Position numbers and translations under genes: made by a program. Of a stretch of DNA of 64,000 bases, positions 42,039 to 53,756 are shown piece by piece (within the stretch, counting starts at the first letter, position 1; every line of letters begins with the position of its first letter). The notes beneath the pieces were generated by a model that saw nothing but the letters and a program-made list of their open reading frames with translations, was not told where the DNA came from and did no database searches. The DNA comes from Zygnema cylindricum (taxonomy: Eukaryota; Streptophyta; Zygnematophyceae; Zygnematales; Zygnemataceae): the NCBI GenBank assembly GCA_037447655.1, contig JBBHKE010002887.1, positions 310,001 to 374,000 on the forward strand, in the 5' to 3' direction.

Positions 42039-43045
42039 TGTATCATAATCACTAGATTTATGGGGTATTTTCTAGGTCTTATTAGATTAAAGGTAAAAGA
42101 GAAAGCGTAGGCAGCCTGCCTCCACCTCCTCCCACTAGCCCCAATACTTGTTGTAGTCACTGAAGAAAAGAGAGGAAGGTGGAGCCATGGTTGCCTCAGC
42201 TACATAGCGACGACCAATGAATGACATAAGTCACTCTCTAACAAAAAGGTAGAGTCCGGCAGGACTCGAACCTTCGACCGACAGAGCGAGGCGTAGCTAT
42301 CAGCTCTAACCAGTCTATCGTAGGAGTTTGTTAGACTACAAACGGTTTGAATGCTATTTAAACATTGTTTTAGACCTTTATTCCAATTAATGGAATTAGA
42401 GATAAAGGACATGAAGACTAGTTGGAATATAGTGCAAACAAATACGCGCACGAAACAAATGTACCGGACATTTGTTTTGGACGGCTAGTATTAAAAGCCG
42501 GTTAGAATCGGACGGCACACATTATCCTCAAGATCTAGGAATGGCTGCTTTGGTGGTTTTCGGGCGTGATAAGACCTAGTGCCACGTGGCAAGATAACAT
42601 TGGGAAGCAGGAATTCCGGGGAGCATGAGGACAAGTCCGAAGGACACAGACTTCCACTCCATGGCCTTGTCGTACACCTGCTGTATTGAAAGGACATCGG
42701 CCAAAGTACCTTTCTGTACTGTACAGTCTTTTGATTCGTTCCTACATAAGTAGATAAGGGTTGTGAGAGGGGTTTAGTACTTAGAGGATTGAGGAGGTAG
42801 CCACCTCTCTCCCAATAAGGTGTTATATATATTGCCATCTTTGCCACTTCATAACTAATCGCCTAGTTGAGCGTTCTCTGTGCTTCTTTTTGTGGCCAAC
42901 TCAAAAGAGTCAAGAATGCACAATGGTGCAGTTAGATTGTCTATTTTCTTGCTTGGGTAGCAGTGGTCTCTGTTGAAAGTGAGTTAGTCAAAAACTGCCT
43001 AGAGGCTTCTAAATTCATTTGTCCAATCTGGGACACAGAATTGCA
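42039..43045 (+). repeat. 5' LTR of T
   Basis: 1007 bp, TGTATCATAATC to AGAATTGCA. TATATATA at 42834-42841 is the probable TATA box. The G-box CCACGTGGC is near 42582. A 64-nt antisense tRNA-like segment lies at 42253-42316. The usual gag ATG near the end reads ATC. Confidence 0.9.
42253..42316 (-). other. tRNA-like segment antisense in T LTR
   Basis: On the (-) strand, the ends AGACTGG and CCGGACT can pair in 6 of 7 positions. GGTTAGAGC and the B-box GGTTCGAGTCC lie inside, and TTTTT follows. It has the same length and layout as 17887-17950 in E. The centre is not a proper anticodon arm. Confidence 0.5.
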
Positions 43046-44163
43046 GGTCATGGGCCCACCCTTTAGGGTGCCCATCTTCAACGGAACATGGTTCATTTAT
43101 TGGGAAGCCATGATAAGAGGGGTTTTTTTGAAAAACGATACTATGGTATTGTTAGTGGGCAAGTGAAATATCCATCTCAAAGAATCCCACCAGGGTTTAG
43201 TGAAGTGAGGTTTTCTTTAGCAATTTCTGCCTCAACAGAGGAGGCAGACAATGGGGACAACAACGTTTCCGATAAAGAGAAAAGGAAGAAGACGCCTCTC
43301 ACTCCTATCGCCACGGCACCTGTAGTGGCCGCCGTAAAGACCGAGGAAAACGATATTCAAACGTGGGAATACACAAAGATGGCAGCCAAACATTTCATTC
43401 TGAGCACATTACTTAAGCTTTTGTAACCTCCCATCTTCACATTCTCAAGGCCGAGGAGTTGTGGGAGACTTTAGTGGAGATCTATAGAGCTGGTACCATT
43501 GAAGACATCCAGCTGGTCGAGCAAAGGTTGGCGGATTACACTTACAAATGGGGGAAATATGATAGACTACTGTAATGATCTCTTTTGTTTGTATATGGAG
43601 ATGGAGAGTGCCGGGTGGAGAGGTACAATGAAGATGAAAGTCAACACCGTCATCATGAAGTTGCCTGATGAATATGAGAATATACTGTACCGAGTGCTAG
43701 AAATGGATGACAGTTCTTGGAAGTGGAACACATGGTCTAGATGGTACTTGTGCATGAGAACACTGTTGAGATTCGGAGAGGAGGTAAGAGCGTTCAAGCT
43801 CTAGCTCTCGGAACGGACCGGTGGGGGAAGGACTCAAGGAAACCGTACAAGAGCTTCAAAGGAGATTGAGATTAATCTAAAGGACCGAGGCCCTCAAAGG
43901 GTCTTTGTCATTTCTACAAAAAGTCGGGACACTTCATAGGGGAGTGTACCAAGCAAGCGGAGCTGAGTCTTCAACAAAACCGTGGAGGGGGTTCTTCTGG
44001 AGGAAAGAACAAGGCACTTGTGGTCACACAAGTGAAAGGGGAGACGGACGAGGACGAGTCCTCTGAGAAGGAGGATGGGGAGCTCTTTCTTGACAAAAAT
44101 TTGGAGGAGAACGAGATCCTTAAGAGACAGAAATGTGTTCTTGGAGCCATTCCGGAAGCTCTA
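43034..44163 (+). pseudogene. Gag of T
   Basis: ELQVMGPPFRVPIFNG, the IYWEAMIRG region, KYPSQRIPPGFSEVRF, an acidic/basic linker, KMAAKHFIL, AEELWETLVEIYRAGTI, MIDYCNDLFCLYMEMESAGWRGTMKMKVN and KLPDEYENILYRVLEMDDSSWKWNT can be followed through at least four frameshifts. The zinc knuckle reads CHFYKKSGHFIGEC (about 43905-43950), so the second Cys has become Tyr. The upstream LTR start codon is lost (ATC). Confidence 0.88.
43046..43060 (+). other. Primer-binding site of T
   Basis: GGTCATGGGCCCACC, 14 of 15 matches to the initiator tRNA-Met nucleotides 25-39 complement. It holds the first in-frame ATG of gag in this copy. Confidence 0.8.
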
Positions 44164-45579
44164 CTATAAGAATGGATCATCGATTCTGGTGCATCTATGC
44201 ATATGTGTCGTGATAGGCATCTCTATTCGAAGCTAAGAAAAATCTATATTGTAGAGATAGAGTATGGAGATAGGAGAGTAGTTACTAGTGAAATAGTGGG
44301 TTCGGTAGATCTCAAAGTCTTAGTGGAGGGTAAGGCTCTATACTCACCTTCTCAGATGTACTCTACATACCTCAGCTGAGAAAAAATCTTGTCTCTACTT
44401 CTGTATTAGATGATAAGGAATTTGTTTCATTCACTAGAAAGGGAGTATTTACTGCTAAGATTGGGGATGAAGTCTACTTCACAAGAGATAAGGGTAGCCA
44501 AGTAATATTTAGGCTTAACCTGAGTAATGAAATGAAGAATGCTTACTATGTTGATGTCCCAAACTTGATGATTTGGCATAAGCGGTTGGGGCATTTGCAC
44601 TTTCATAATCTAATGGAAATGAAGAAGCTTCGTATAGTAGAAGGCATTGAGTTTCGGGATTATAAAATGATCGATGATTGTAGTGGATGTGCCCAAGGTG
44701 AGACTCAGAGACTCTTTTTTCCCAAAATTGCCACATATAGAGGAGAGAAAGTACTAGATCTGGTCCACACTGGGGACTAGCAAAATTGCCTTCGGTCGTA
44801 GGTAAAAGGTTCATGTTGACAATATACAATGACTAGTCTAGATACTGTAGAGTCTACTTCCTAAAAACAATGTATGAAACACCAACTTACTTCAAAGAAT
44901 ATAAAGCCTGAAATGAGAAGTTGCACGGAAGCCCCATTAAGAGAATAAGGAGTGATAATAGGGGAGAATATACCTCTAGCCTGTTTGAGATATACTTCAG
45001 GGATGAGGGAGTTCAACTTTAGAAAATTGTAACGAAAAATCCACAACCAAATGGAGTAGGTGAGAGGTTGAAATGGACTCAAGGAGATAGTGTACGTAGT
45101 ATGTTAGCTAACAAAAAGATAAGAAAAAGATTTTGGGCAAAAGCCATAAATTATGCCAACTACATTAAGAATACAGTCCTTACTATGGCCGTGAAACAAA
45201 TGACACCTTATGAGAGATGGGTTGGAAGGAAACTAGATATCTTTCACCTGAAATTATTCGATGGTCAAGTTTACAGTCTGGACAAGGATAGGAAAAACTA
45301 AAGACTAGATGCTAAAGGAAACCTGGATATTTTGTGGGCTATGATGAGGATGTCAACGGATATAGAGTCTATGACTTAGCTAAACAAGATATCATTCTAG
45401 TAAAGCACCTAGTTGTCATGGATGAAAGGAAGTCATTTGATCCCTTCAAATATACCAAGAAGATAAAAATAAGTTTTTATTCCGAGAGTGAGGAGGACTC
45501 GGAACTTCCTGAACACGGTATGAGTGAAAAAGTGATTGTAGATTCAAAGGAGATCTTAGATAGGGGAGATATACCATAA
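44164..45579 (+). pseudogene. Protease and integrase of T
   Basis: Protease EWIIDSGASMHMCRDRHL (about 44168-44222) keeps DSG. Pre-integrase MIWHKRLGHLHF and CSGCAQGETQRL follow. Integrase is damaged around the first Asp (a frameshift near 44770 and a TAG replacing W in the DDWSRY motif near 44835). The second Asp is in RSDNRGEY (GG to RG) and the AER motif is altered (GERLKWT). KKIRKRFWAKAINYANYIKN and the GYDEDVNGYRVYDLAKQDIIL C-terminal region are open (45068-45579). Confidence 0.88.
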
Positions 45580-47370
45580 TCTCTTCATATCCCTATACAC
45601 TACGAGGAGATAGAGAAGGAGGAGCCAGAACCAACTTCCATGGATAAGGCAGCCGATGAGACAGTAAAGAGGAACTCAAGATTTCCCTCCATTCTAGCTT
45701 CAGACTTTGAGGGAGGACGAAGAAGCAGCAAAAGGCTACAAGAAAAACAGGCCGCTCACAAGGTTACTAAGCTGTCTTACCCTGATAAGCCTTAGTCATA
45801 CTCAGAGGCTATGAACAGTCCAGAGAAAGACAAATGGGTTAGAGCCCAACATGATAAAATGGCCTCCATCATGGAAGCAAGTATTTGGGAACTAGTGGAC
45901 TATCTTCTGGACAAAAAAACTGATTAGGTGCAAATGGGTGTTTAAAGTGAAATTTAGCCCAGAGAATACCATTGAAAGATATAACGCTTGGTTGGTAGAA
46001 AAGGGGTTCACCCAAAAGAGGAGATAGATTATAATGAGAATTTTTCTCTAGTGGTTCGGTTCCCATTTGTAAGGATTCTCCTCAGTCTAGCGGCAGCGGA
46101 AGACATAAAAATACACCAAATAGATATTAATACCGCCTTCCTCAATGGTGAGCTAGAGGAAAAAATCTTCATGCGGAAACTAGAGGGTTTTGTAGACGAA
46201 GGAGAGGAAAGCAAAGTCTGCAGATTCATAAGTCCTAATATGGACTGAAGTAGGCTCCCAGACAATGGAATATGAAACTTGATGAGTTCCTCACCAGTCT
46301 CGGATATATCCAGAACAATTCTGACCATTCTATTTATATGTTTGAGGATGAGAATGGTGTTATTGTCATTGCAATTTATGTGGATGATTTGTTAGTGTTA
46401 AACAAGTCTACGGAAAAGATTAATAAGTTAAAGAAAGATCTTAAAAGCATAATTAACATGAATGATATAGGGGAGGCAAAATACATTTTGGGAATTCAAA
46501 TGGAAAGAGATAGAGAGAAAATGATTATCAGACTTACTTAGAAAGAAGCTATAACGGATATGCTTGAGAAATTCCAGATGGAAAAAGCAAACTGTTGTAC
46601 CACTCTCATGTACTTGAAGAGAATAAGTGATGGGAGTGTAGAAAGAGGAGTGAGAATCATCGATAATCAAATGAGTCCAGAAGATTGAATTTATAAAGTC
46701 TATTCCTTAGAAGCAGGTTTTAGGAAGCTTAATCTACTTTATGAACTGTACTAGGCCTGACTTAGCGGCAGTAATTGGATTCCTCAATAGGAGTCTTAAT
46801 GATCCTAGTGAGAGAAATTGGGAGGCAGCGATGAGATTCATTTGATATCTGGTGGGAACTAGGGGTTTATGGTTGCATTTGGGATGGGAGCACATTGACA
46901 TCAGTACTTGGAGTGATGCCAGTTATGGGGATGCAACTATGAGAAGATGCACTTCTGGGTATGTGTAATATCTAGGGGAAGGTGTTTGCTGTTGGAGGAG
47001 CAAGCAACAAAAGATGGTTGATCAGTCCATTATGGAGGTTGAATACATGGCCTCTTGTTCTGCTGTGAAAGAGTTTATGTGGGTCAAGTCTTTATTCCAA
47101 AAACTAGGGAATATCAAGTGGGGAGTGCATAAAGTGTTTTGTGATAATCAAGCTACCATTGCAATTGCAACCAATCCGAAACATCATTTCAAAGTTAAAC
47201 ATATGTACATACGATTAAGTTTTGTGAGGGAAAAGGTTGAAAACAAAATTGTGAATCTTGTGTATACGGGTGATAGGGAAATGGTGGCTGATATGATGAC
47301 CAAACCTATGACCTCTCCCAAGTTAGAATATTGTAGAGAAAAATGTGGATTAAAAGAGAAATTGAATTAA
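45580..47370 (+). pseudogene. Linker, RT and RNase H of T
   Basis: It runs from an acidic linker and FEGGRRSSKRLQEKQAAHKVTKLS into RT: IHQIDINTAFLNGELEEKIFM, IYVDDLLVL (46372-46398, active site intact), MNDIGEAKYILGIQMERDRE and CTRPDLAAVIGFLNRSL. RNase H has WSDASYGDATMRRCTSGY, VEYMASCSAVKEFMW, CDNQATIAIATNP and HHFKVKHMYIRLSFVREKV, ending KEKLN at 47370. Stops and frameshifts are frequent (for example about 45794, 45924, 46246, 46540, 46686). Confidence 0.9.
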
Positions 47371-47390
47371 AACTAAAAAATAAGTGGAGG

Positions 47391-48384
47391 GATAAAATCA
47401 CTAGATTTAGGGGGTATTTTCTAGGTCTTATTAGATTTAAGGTAAAAGAGAAAGCGTAGGCAGCCTGCCTCCACCTCCACACTCTAGCCCCCATACTTGT
47501 TGTAGTCACTGAAGGAAAGAGAGGAAGGTGGACCCATAGATGCCTTAGCTCTATAGGTAGGACCAAAGAGCGACATAAGTCACTCTCTAACAAAAAGGTA
47601 GACTCCAGCAAGACTCGAACCTCCGACCGGCAGAGCGAGGCGTAGCCCTCAGCTATAACTGGTCTATCGCATGAGTTTGTTAAACTACATAGGGTTTGAA
47701 TGCTATTTAAACATTGTTTAGGACCTTTAATCCGATTAACGGAATTAGAGATAAAGGACATAGAGACAAGCTATAATATTGTGTTATCAAATACCCGCAC
47801 GAAAAAAATAAACTAGACATTTGTTTTGGACGGCTAGTATTAAAAGTCGGACAGGATTCGACGGCATGCATCATCGCCGAGATCCTGGAATGGCCGCTTT
47901 GGCGATTTTCGGCCGTGATATGACATAGCGCCACGTGGCAAGATAACATTGGGAAGCAGGAATCTCGGGTAGCATGAGGACAAGTTCGAAGGAGACAAAC
48001 GTCAACTCCATGGCCTTATTGTACACAGGGCGTATAGAAAGGACATCGGCCATAGTACCTTTTTGTACTGTACAGTATTCTAATTGGTTCGTACATTAGT
48101 AGATAGGGGTTGTGAGATGGGTTTATGACTTAGAGGATGGAGGAGGTAGCCGCCTCTCTCCTAATAAGCTTTTATATATATATTGCCATCTTTGCTACTT
48201 CATAACTAATCGCCTGGTTGAGTGTTCTCTCTTATTCTTTTTGTGGCGGACTCAGGGGAGTCCTGACTCGAAAGGGGTGTAATCACGTTGTCTATTTGCT
48301 GGCTTGCGTAGCAGTTGTCTCATTTGAAAGTACTGCCAAGAGGCTTCCTAAATTTAGTAGTCGAATGGAGGACATAGAATTGCA
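47391..48384 (+). repeat. 3' LTR of T
   Basis: It follows the purine tract AAATAAGTGGAGG. The TG at the start has decayed (GATAAAATCACTAG). It ends ATGGAGGACATAGAATTGCA, so this copy retains the gag ATG that the 5' LTR has lost. TATATATATA lies near 48173. Confidence 0.88.
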
Positions 48385-49436
48385 CTTCCTTTCAACATGT
48401 TTGACATTTAGTAGACAATTACAAACCTAGGAAATACAAACATTTAAACAAAACAACACCCTTAGGGTGAATTTTTATCAAGAAATTTTGTAATTGTACG
48501 GCCAGCATTACAAGATGTTACATTTTGAACGATCACGTAAGTTATGATCGGATATTGAAAATTGTCAATTTTTTCCACCTTCACCAAAAATCTTTATTTA
48601 AGTACCATGTAGGTGTGTACAAAGTCATTGTATAACATTACTTTTGTACTCTTTGGAAACGCCTTGTCAAACACTAGCTTAGTTTTTTAGGGTTTTTGAT
48701 TTCCCGTGACAAATGAGCATTGCCAAAAATAGTGTGACGAATGGGCACCAGCAAAAATAGTGTGACAAAAGTGCTTTACAAGATTTTTTTTTGTTTTCGG
48801 CTAGATTTTTGAATGTATATATTATGTGCGAAATTTTTTGATTTTCGTTGGTCGTCACCTTGACACGTAGGCTCATAATCCAGCATGTCATGGCTCAAAA
48901 GTTTTTGTAAATGGCGAGGTACATTACCATTTACTATTACATCACCAAGATATATCACCATCACCATTTACAAAAAATTTTGAAGCGAATGTTTTGCGAA
49001 TAAATATCCAACGGTCATTGTTACCTGCTAAACTTTTGGATAATATTCATAACATTTTCTATAATGTTCTTCTTGGATATAAAAAAAATAAGAAGTACGG
49101 ATAACTGCGGACAGGTCCAAATTTATATAAACAACATCAATTTTCAGCCGATGAACTTCACCGTTAATGCTATTAACACAACACTGTGAATCGCTATTAG
49201 CGTTAATAACTAATTAGTGTAAAAATTGGATTTAAGGCCTTCTCCAAAAAAAATTAACTCTAATTTATGCATAACTTTAATTATGGTATAATTTTCACAT
49301 AGTGTTGTCGGTATAGCATGTGTTCACATATATGACGTTTGACCATGTGAGAATAGGCTGGCCGAATTTTCCATTGTCTCTATCTCTGGGAATCATATAT
49401 TTTTGTATCGACGCACTCACTTTCAAGTGTCGACGT
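48385..49436. other. Unassigned AT-rich DNA
   Basis: No domain, LTR or RNA gene recognised. A direct repeat of GCAAAAATAGTGTGAC type occurs at about 48724-48740 and 48752-48768. ACAACACCCTTAGGGTG near 48460-48476 is a short palindrome-like stretch. Possible (-) frames of 60-70 codons look like chance. It could be pre-insertion host DNA or part of a DNA transposon. Confidence 0.4.
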
Positions 49437-49719
49437 TGTTGAAATCACTAAATTTAGGGGGTATTTTCTAGGGCTGAATTAATAAATCAAATTAAAAGGA
49501 AAAGCGAACGTAGCCTGTCTCCACCTCATCTTTTTAGCCCCCATACTTGTTGTAGTCACTGAAGGAAAGAGAGGGTTGTGGAGCCATGGCTGCCTCAGCT
49601 CCATAGGCATGACTAAAGAGTGACATAAGTCCCTCTCAACAAAATGTTGAGTGCGGCATGACTCGAACCTCTGACCGACAGAGCGAGGCGTAGCCGTCAA
49701 CTCTAACCAGTTTGTCCTC
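49437..49719 (+). repeat. LTR fragment Y (T-like, 5' 283 bp)
   Basis: It starts TGTTGAAATCACTAAATTTAGGGGG and follows the T LTR through GTCACTGAAGGAAAGAGAGG and the antisense GACTCGAACCTCTGACCG segment, then stops abruptly where the B2 LTR begins. No coding region of this element remains. Confidence 0.85.
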
Positions 49720-50326
49720 TACTCAGAAGTTTCCCAAAAACTGTCTGCAGTTTTACTACTTGGAAGTCTAGATACATAAAAATGCTCTAAGTCCTAAGTC
49801 TTATACTTTCGGTGTTCTACTGCCGATAACAGTGTACCTGAGAGGTACGTTAAGAATCAACCCACCTACTGAGATCTACGTGTTCTTGATCGTGCCAACC
49901 TAATCTATCATTGTACAGTCAATATTACTCAGAATCTATATTAAGTGATTGTACAAATACTTGTCGGCTAAGTCACTTGCGATACTCTTATGAATCTCGT
50001 CCGTTGACTAGATTCATATCAATCGCAGTGCGTTGTCCCGTACCGGATCACATTTACATCACCCGCGGCTGCGGTGTCCTGCACCGAATCATATCCAAGA
50101 TAGTAGCAGCTGCGTTGTCCGTACGGATCTTATCCAAAGTAACCGCAGCTGCGTTTGTCCTGTCTGTGTCGCAGCTTCGCTGCTGCGCTGCTCTGCTGCT
50201 GCGTTGCTGCGCAGCTCTGCTGTATAGCACCTGCGCTGCGCTTCCGTATAGCAGCTGCGCTGCTGTCTGTATAGTTGCTGCGCTGCTGCGCTGCTCTGAG
50301 ACTGAAAGCGTTCCAAAAAGACAACA
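49720..50326 (-). repeat. 3' LTR of B2 (truncated)
   Basis: It begins at ACTCAGAAGTTTCCC within the LTR and ends AAGACAACA. It contains the CAGCTG/GCTGCG block (50021-50302). A short extra stretch (50397-50455) just inside, next to the purine tract, is absent from B1: it inserts near the GCAGTATAGCA repeats. Confidence 0.9.
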
Positions 50327-50486
50327 CTCCCCTAAAGCTTTAGACTCAGTATACCAGCGCAGCTGCGGTGATAAACTAGCGCAGTATCGCAGCCTAGCAG
50401 TATAGCAATTAGCAAGTCCCTTAGTCCCACTACTTCTCAATGATGGACTTATCGCAGCGTGGCAGTATAGCAGTGCAACAATTGAG

Positions 50487-51632
50487 CTATTCACTTAATC
50501 CCACTGCTTCCCTACAATACTTCAGCTTAGGAGCAGGAAGAGCTTTAGTGAGCATATCAACAATCATTTTTGCATCTGGTAAGTAACATAATTTAATCAC
50601 TCTAGAGAACACTTTTTCTCTTACAAAGTGTAATCGTACACCCATGTGCTTGCTTTTGAAGTGATGACTCGGGTTAGAAGCAATGGCAATGGCAGCCTGG
50701 TTATCACACCAGATCACCTGCGGACCAACTTGCATGTATCCTAGTTCTTGTAACATGGATTTTACCCATAAGAGTTCTTTGAGGGCCGAGCTTGCTGCCA
50801 TATATTCCGACTCCATTTTCGACTGTGCTGTCACCTTTTGAAGTTTGCTGCTCCAGCAGCAAGTACCGTTCCCAACTTGTAGAACGAATCCCGTGGTAGA
50901 TTTCCGACTTGGCATGTCGCCATAGCTTGCATCACTCCATGTTTGCAGCTTGACTTCTCCTCGGCCTAGAGTGAGTTTGAGATCTTTAGTTCTTGCCAAG
51001 TATCTTAAGACTCTCTTTGCTGCATCCAGATCAGATTTTCTCGGATTTTCTAGACTCCTACTGAGTACCTCGACTGCTGCAGCAATGTCAGGACGGGTAC
51101 AGTTCATGAAGTATATTTAGCTTCCCACTATCTATCTATAAGGTATTATTGCCATAGGATCATTCTCCCCTGATTCTAAATACTCGCTAACAATGACATC
51201 TGGTTCTTTCTCTTCTCCCTCTAACTTCTGCCGAAACTCCATTGGAGTTAAACATCCTTTTGCCCCCCGCATTCCGTACTCATCTAACATGTTTCCAATT
51301 GCCTCTTTTTGAGTCAATTTTATTATTTTCTTATTTCTGTCCCTCTCTACCTCGATACCCAAAATATATTTTGCCTCACCGAGGTCTTTCATCTCGAACC
51401 GTGAGTTTAGAGCAGTTTTGATTTTGTTAATTTCAGCCATTGATTTGCTAATTAATAGCAAATCATCTACATATACTGCTATATACACTATCCCATTTTC
51501 ACCCTTTAGAATGTAGACAGAGTGATCAAAACTTATCCTTTGAAATCCTAGACTAGTCAGGAATTCATCAAGCTTTATATTCCACTGTCTCGTCGCCTGT
51601 TTTAGGCCGTACAAAGATTTAGCAACTTGCAT
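50487..51632 (-). pseudogene. RT and RNase H of B2
   Basis: Two open stretches. 51132-51632 has SLYGLKQATRQWNIKLDEFL, VYVDDLLLI and FEMKDLGEAKYILGIEVERD. 50487-51107 has NCTRPDIAAAVEVLSRSLEN, TWSDASYGDMPSRKSTTGF, SEYMAASSALKELLW and CDNQAAIAIASNPSHHFKSKH, ending GLSE. They are separated by stops near 51108-51135 (TATATTTAG-type changes). A frameshift near 51620 cuts the link to the upstream frame. Catalytic motifs of both enzymes are intact. Confidence 0.92.
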
Positions 51633-53176
51633 ACTAAGTGCTCTTTTCCTAGTTCCACATACTTTTCAGGCTGCTGCATGTAAATGGTCTCTTCTAGTTC
51701 TCCATGCAAAAAGGTCGTTTTTACATCCATCTGATTAATTTCCATATCTTCTATAGCAGCTAGGGACAGCAAAATCCTAACTGTTGGAAATCTTACAACC
51801 GGAGAAAATGTTTCTTCAAAATCGATTCCTTCCTTTTGATTGTACCCTTTTGCCACAAGTCTGGCCTTATAGCGTTCAATGGTGTTATCGGGATTTAACT
51901 TCACCTTGAATACCCATTTGCTGCCGATCGCTTTTTGGTCTAGAGGAAGGTCCACGAGCTCCCATGTTTGAGCCTCCATGATCGACTTCATTTCGTCGTT
52001 TGCCGCCTCAATCCAGTGAATCCTTTCTGGTGTTGAGAAGGCCTCTTGGATGGTCAAGGGCTCCCCTAAGACTGTCGAGTAGGCAAAGTGAGAGCTTGCT
52101 TGCAGGCGACTGCTTGATCTTCTTCCCCCCGGAAATTCTGAGGCTGAGATCGTCGGATGCCGCGCATTGCGCTGATTGCGCTGATTGCGCTGGTTGCGAT
52201 CCGTGTCTTGCTGATTGCGCTGGTTGCGATCCGTGTGTTCGTGATTGCGCTGGTTGCTATCCGTGTGTATTGACTGATCTTGGTCCGTCTGGACCCGAAG
52301 TTGGTGAGGAAGTTGGAGAGAGTCTGTTGCCGGAGTCATTACTAGAGTTTGTGGAATCTGCGGGACAATTTCCTGCATGCAATCTAAGATGACATACTCC
52401 TGTACTTTCTGTTGCCTTTGCTGCTCTGTCATTTGAAATAAATCTATGGAGTCTAGTTCATCCTTAACAATGATGTTTCTAGCTACAACTTTTTTCTGCC
52501 TTTCAAACAAAAAGACTCTATAACCTTTCGAGTGATCATCATATCCTAACAGAATACCCGGTAATCCCTTCGGTTCCATTTTCCATCTATTTGTAGACGT
52601 ATCCAATATAAAGCATTGACTACCAAAGACCTTGAAATGGCTAACATCTGGTTTGCTACCCGTCCAGATTTCGTAAGGAGTTGTTTCTACCGATCTTGAT
52701 CCTATCCTTTTTTTAATATAAACTGCACAATTTAGAGCCTCAGCCCAGAATTTCGGATCCACACCTTTATCGGCGAACATAGATCTAGAGCTTTCCGTGA
52801 GAGTTCTATTCAGCCGTTCCGACACCCCATTTTGTTCCGTTGAATATGGGACAGTCAGTAAATGACTAATGCCTTCCTCGAATAAAAAGGTTTCAAACTC
52901 TTTTGATGTATATTCACCACCATTGTCCGATCTGAGCTGCAAAATAGATTGATTATGAAGTTTTTTAGCCCATGCTTTATAGTGTTTGAAGTGACCAAAC
53001 ACTTCACTCTTCTCTTTCATGAAGTAAACTTTTGTAATCCTTGAGAAATCATCTGTGAAGGTGACCATATATTTCATCCCTCCGGCAGAAGGAACCTTCG
53101 CCGGACCAAAGACATCCGAATGAATTTGTTGTAAAAGTTTCGTCGACCGATGCTCAGACTCCTTAGGAAACGGCAA
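51602..53176 (-). pseudogene. Integrase, repeat linker and RT N-terminus of B2
   Basis: 524 open codons. Integrase has HSDVFGPAKV, LRSDNGGEYTS and EQNGVSERLNRTLTESSRSM (DD35E complete), KFWAEALNCAVYIK and GYDDHSKGYRVF. Then a polar linker with TDRNQRNQQDTDRNQRN repeats, FPGGRRSSSRLQ, WVFKVKLNPDNTIERYKARLVAKGYNQKE and EINQMDVKTTFLHGELEETIYM. There are no internal stops, unlike B1. It loses frame at CKLLNLCTA, where one base is missing relative to B1 (KSLY). Confidence 0.93.
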
Positions 53177-53756
53177 ATCTGTGGATTTTGCCTAAAGCGC
53201 AACCATCGCAAGTTTTGACTGGCCCATCTGTGAGTGATACACCCTCTATCTTTCCAGCAACAACCATTTTCTTTAAACTATCATAGTTTACATGGCCTAA
53301 TCTTTTATGCCACAACTCATCTGAGTGCAAAACACCGGAGTACAAAACATCATTTTCTTTTGTATTAGCCATATCCATGCGATACATCTTGCTACTATCT
53401 CTAGTACCTGTAACTGCAACCTTGCCGTTTTTGCTAACAACCTGCCGTCCGTTTTTCAAACTAATTTCAAAGCCTTTACTCTCAACCAACAACGTAGAAA
53501 ACAAATTTTTCTTAAAGTCAGGCACAAATAAGACATTGTGAAGAGTCCTTTCAATTGCTTTTCCATCCACATCAACTAGCAAAGACACATCACCCATTGC
53601 ACGAGTTTGGACACTCATTCCACAAGCATAATAAATATTTTTCTCCGGCGTTGCTTTCAGATTTTTGAAGATGGCCTTGTTCCAACACATATGTGCTGAC
53701 GCTCCTGTATCCATAATCCATCCAGGGTCCTTTGCGCCTTCCATTGCTGCCGCCAT
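53163..53756 (-). pseudogene. Protease and pre-integrase of B2
   Basis: 197 open codons hold WIMDTGASAHMCWNKAIFKN (DTG intact), FKKNLFSTLLVESKGFEISL, SKMYRMD, ELWHKRLGHVNYDSLKKM and CDGCALGKIHRFAVS, where an extra base near 53175 shifts the frame away from the integrase. Position and motifs correspond to residues 105-300 of the B1 483-codon stretch. Confidence 0.92.

Larger units (their letters stand above)
42039..48384 (+). mobile_element. Full-length decayed copia element T (family 1)
   Basis: The 5' LTR is 42039-43045 and the 3' LTR about 47391-48384, both ending AGAATTGCA. The internal region has gag to RNase H in order. Left and right flanks (TACTT and CTTCC) do not form a clean 5-bp duplication, so an end may have mutated or been rearranged. 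Many frameshifts and stops make it inactive. It is the closest relative of E in LTR sequence. Confidence 0.92.

Noticed and set aside
38700-48480. Possible terminal inverted repeat pair GGGTGTTTGGTG (38708) and AAACAAAACAACACCC (48456)
   Set aside because: Tempting as the ends of the PIF/Harbinger relic with a TTA flank on the right, but the match is poor and no matching 3-bp duplication exists on the left.
48679-48967. (-) frames of 60-70 codons in the unassigned region
   Set aside because: Lys/Asn-rich, no domain, and no more than expected by chance in AT-rich DNA.
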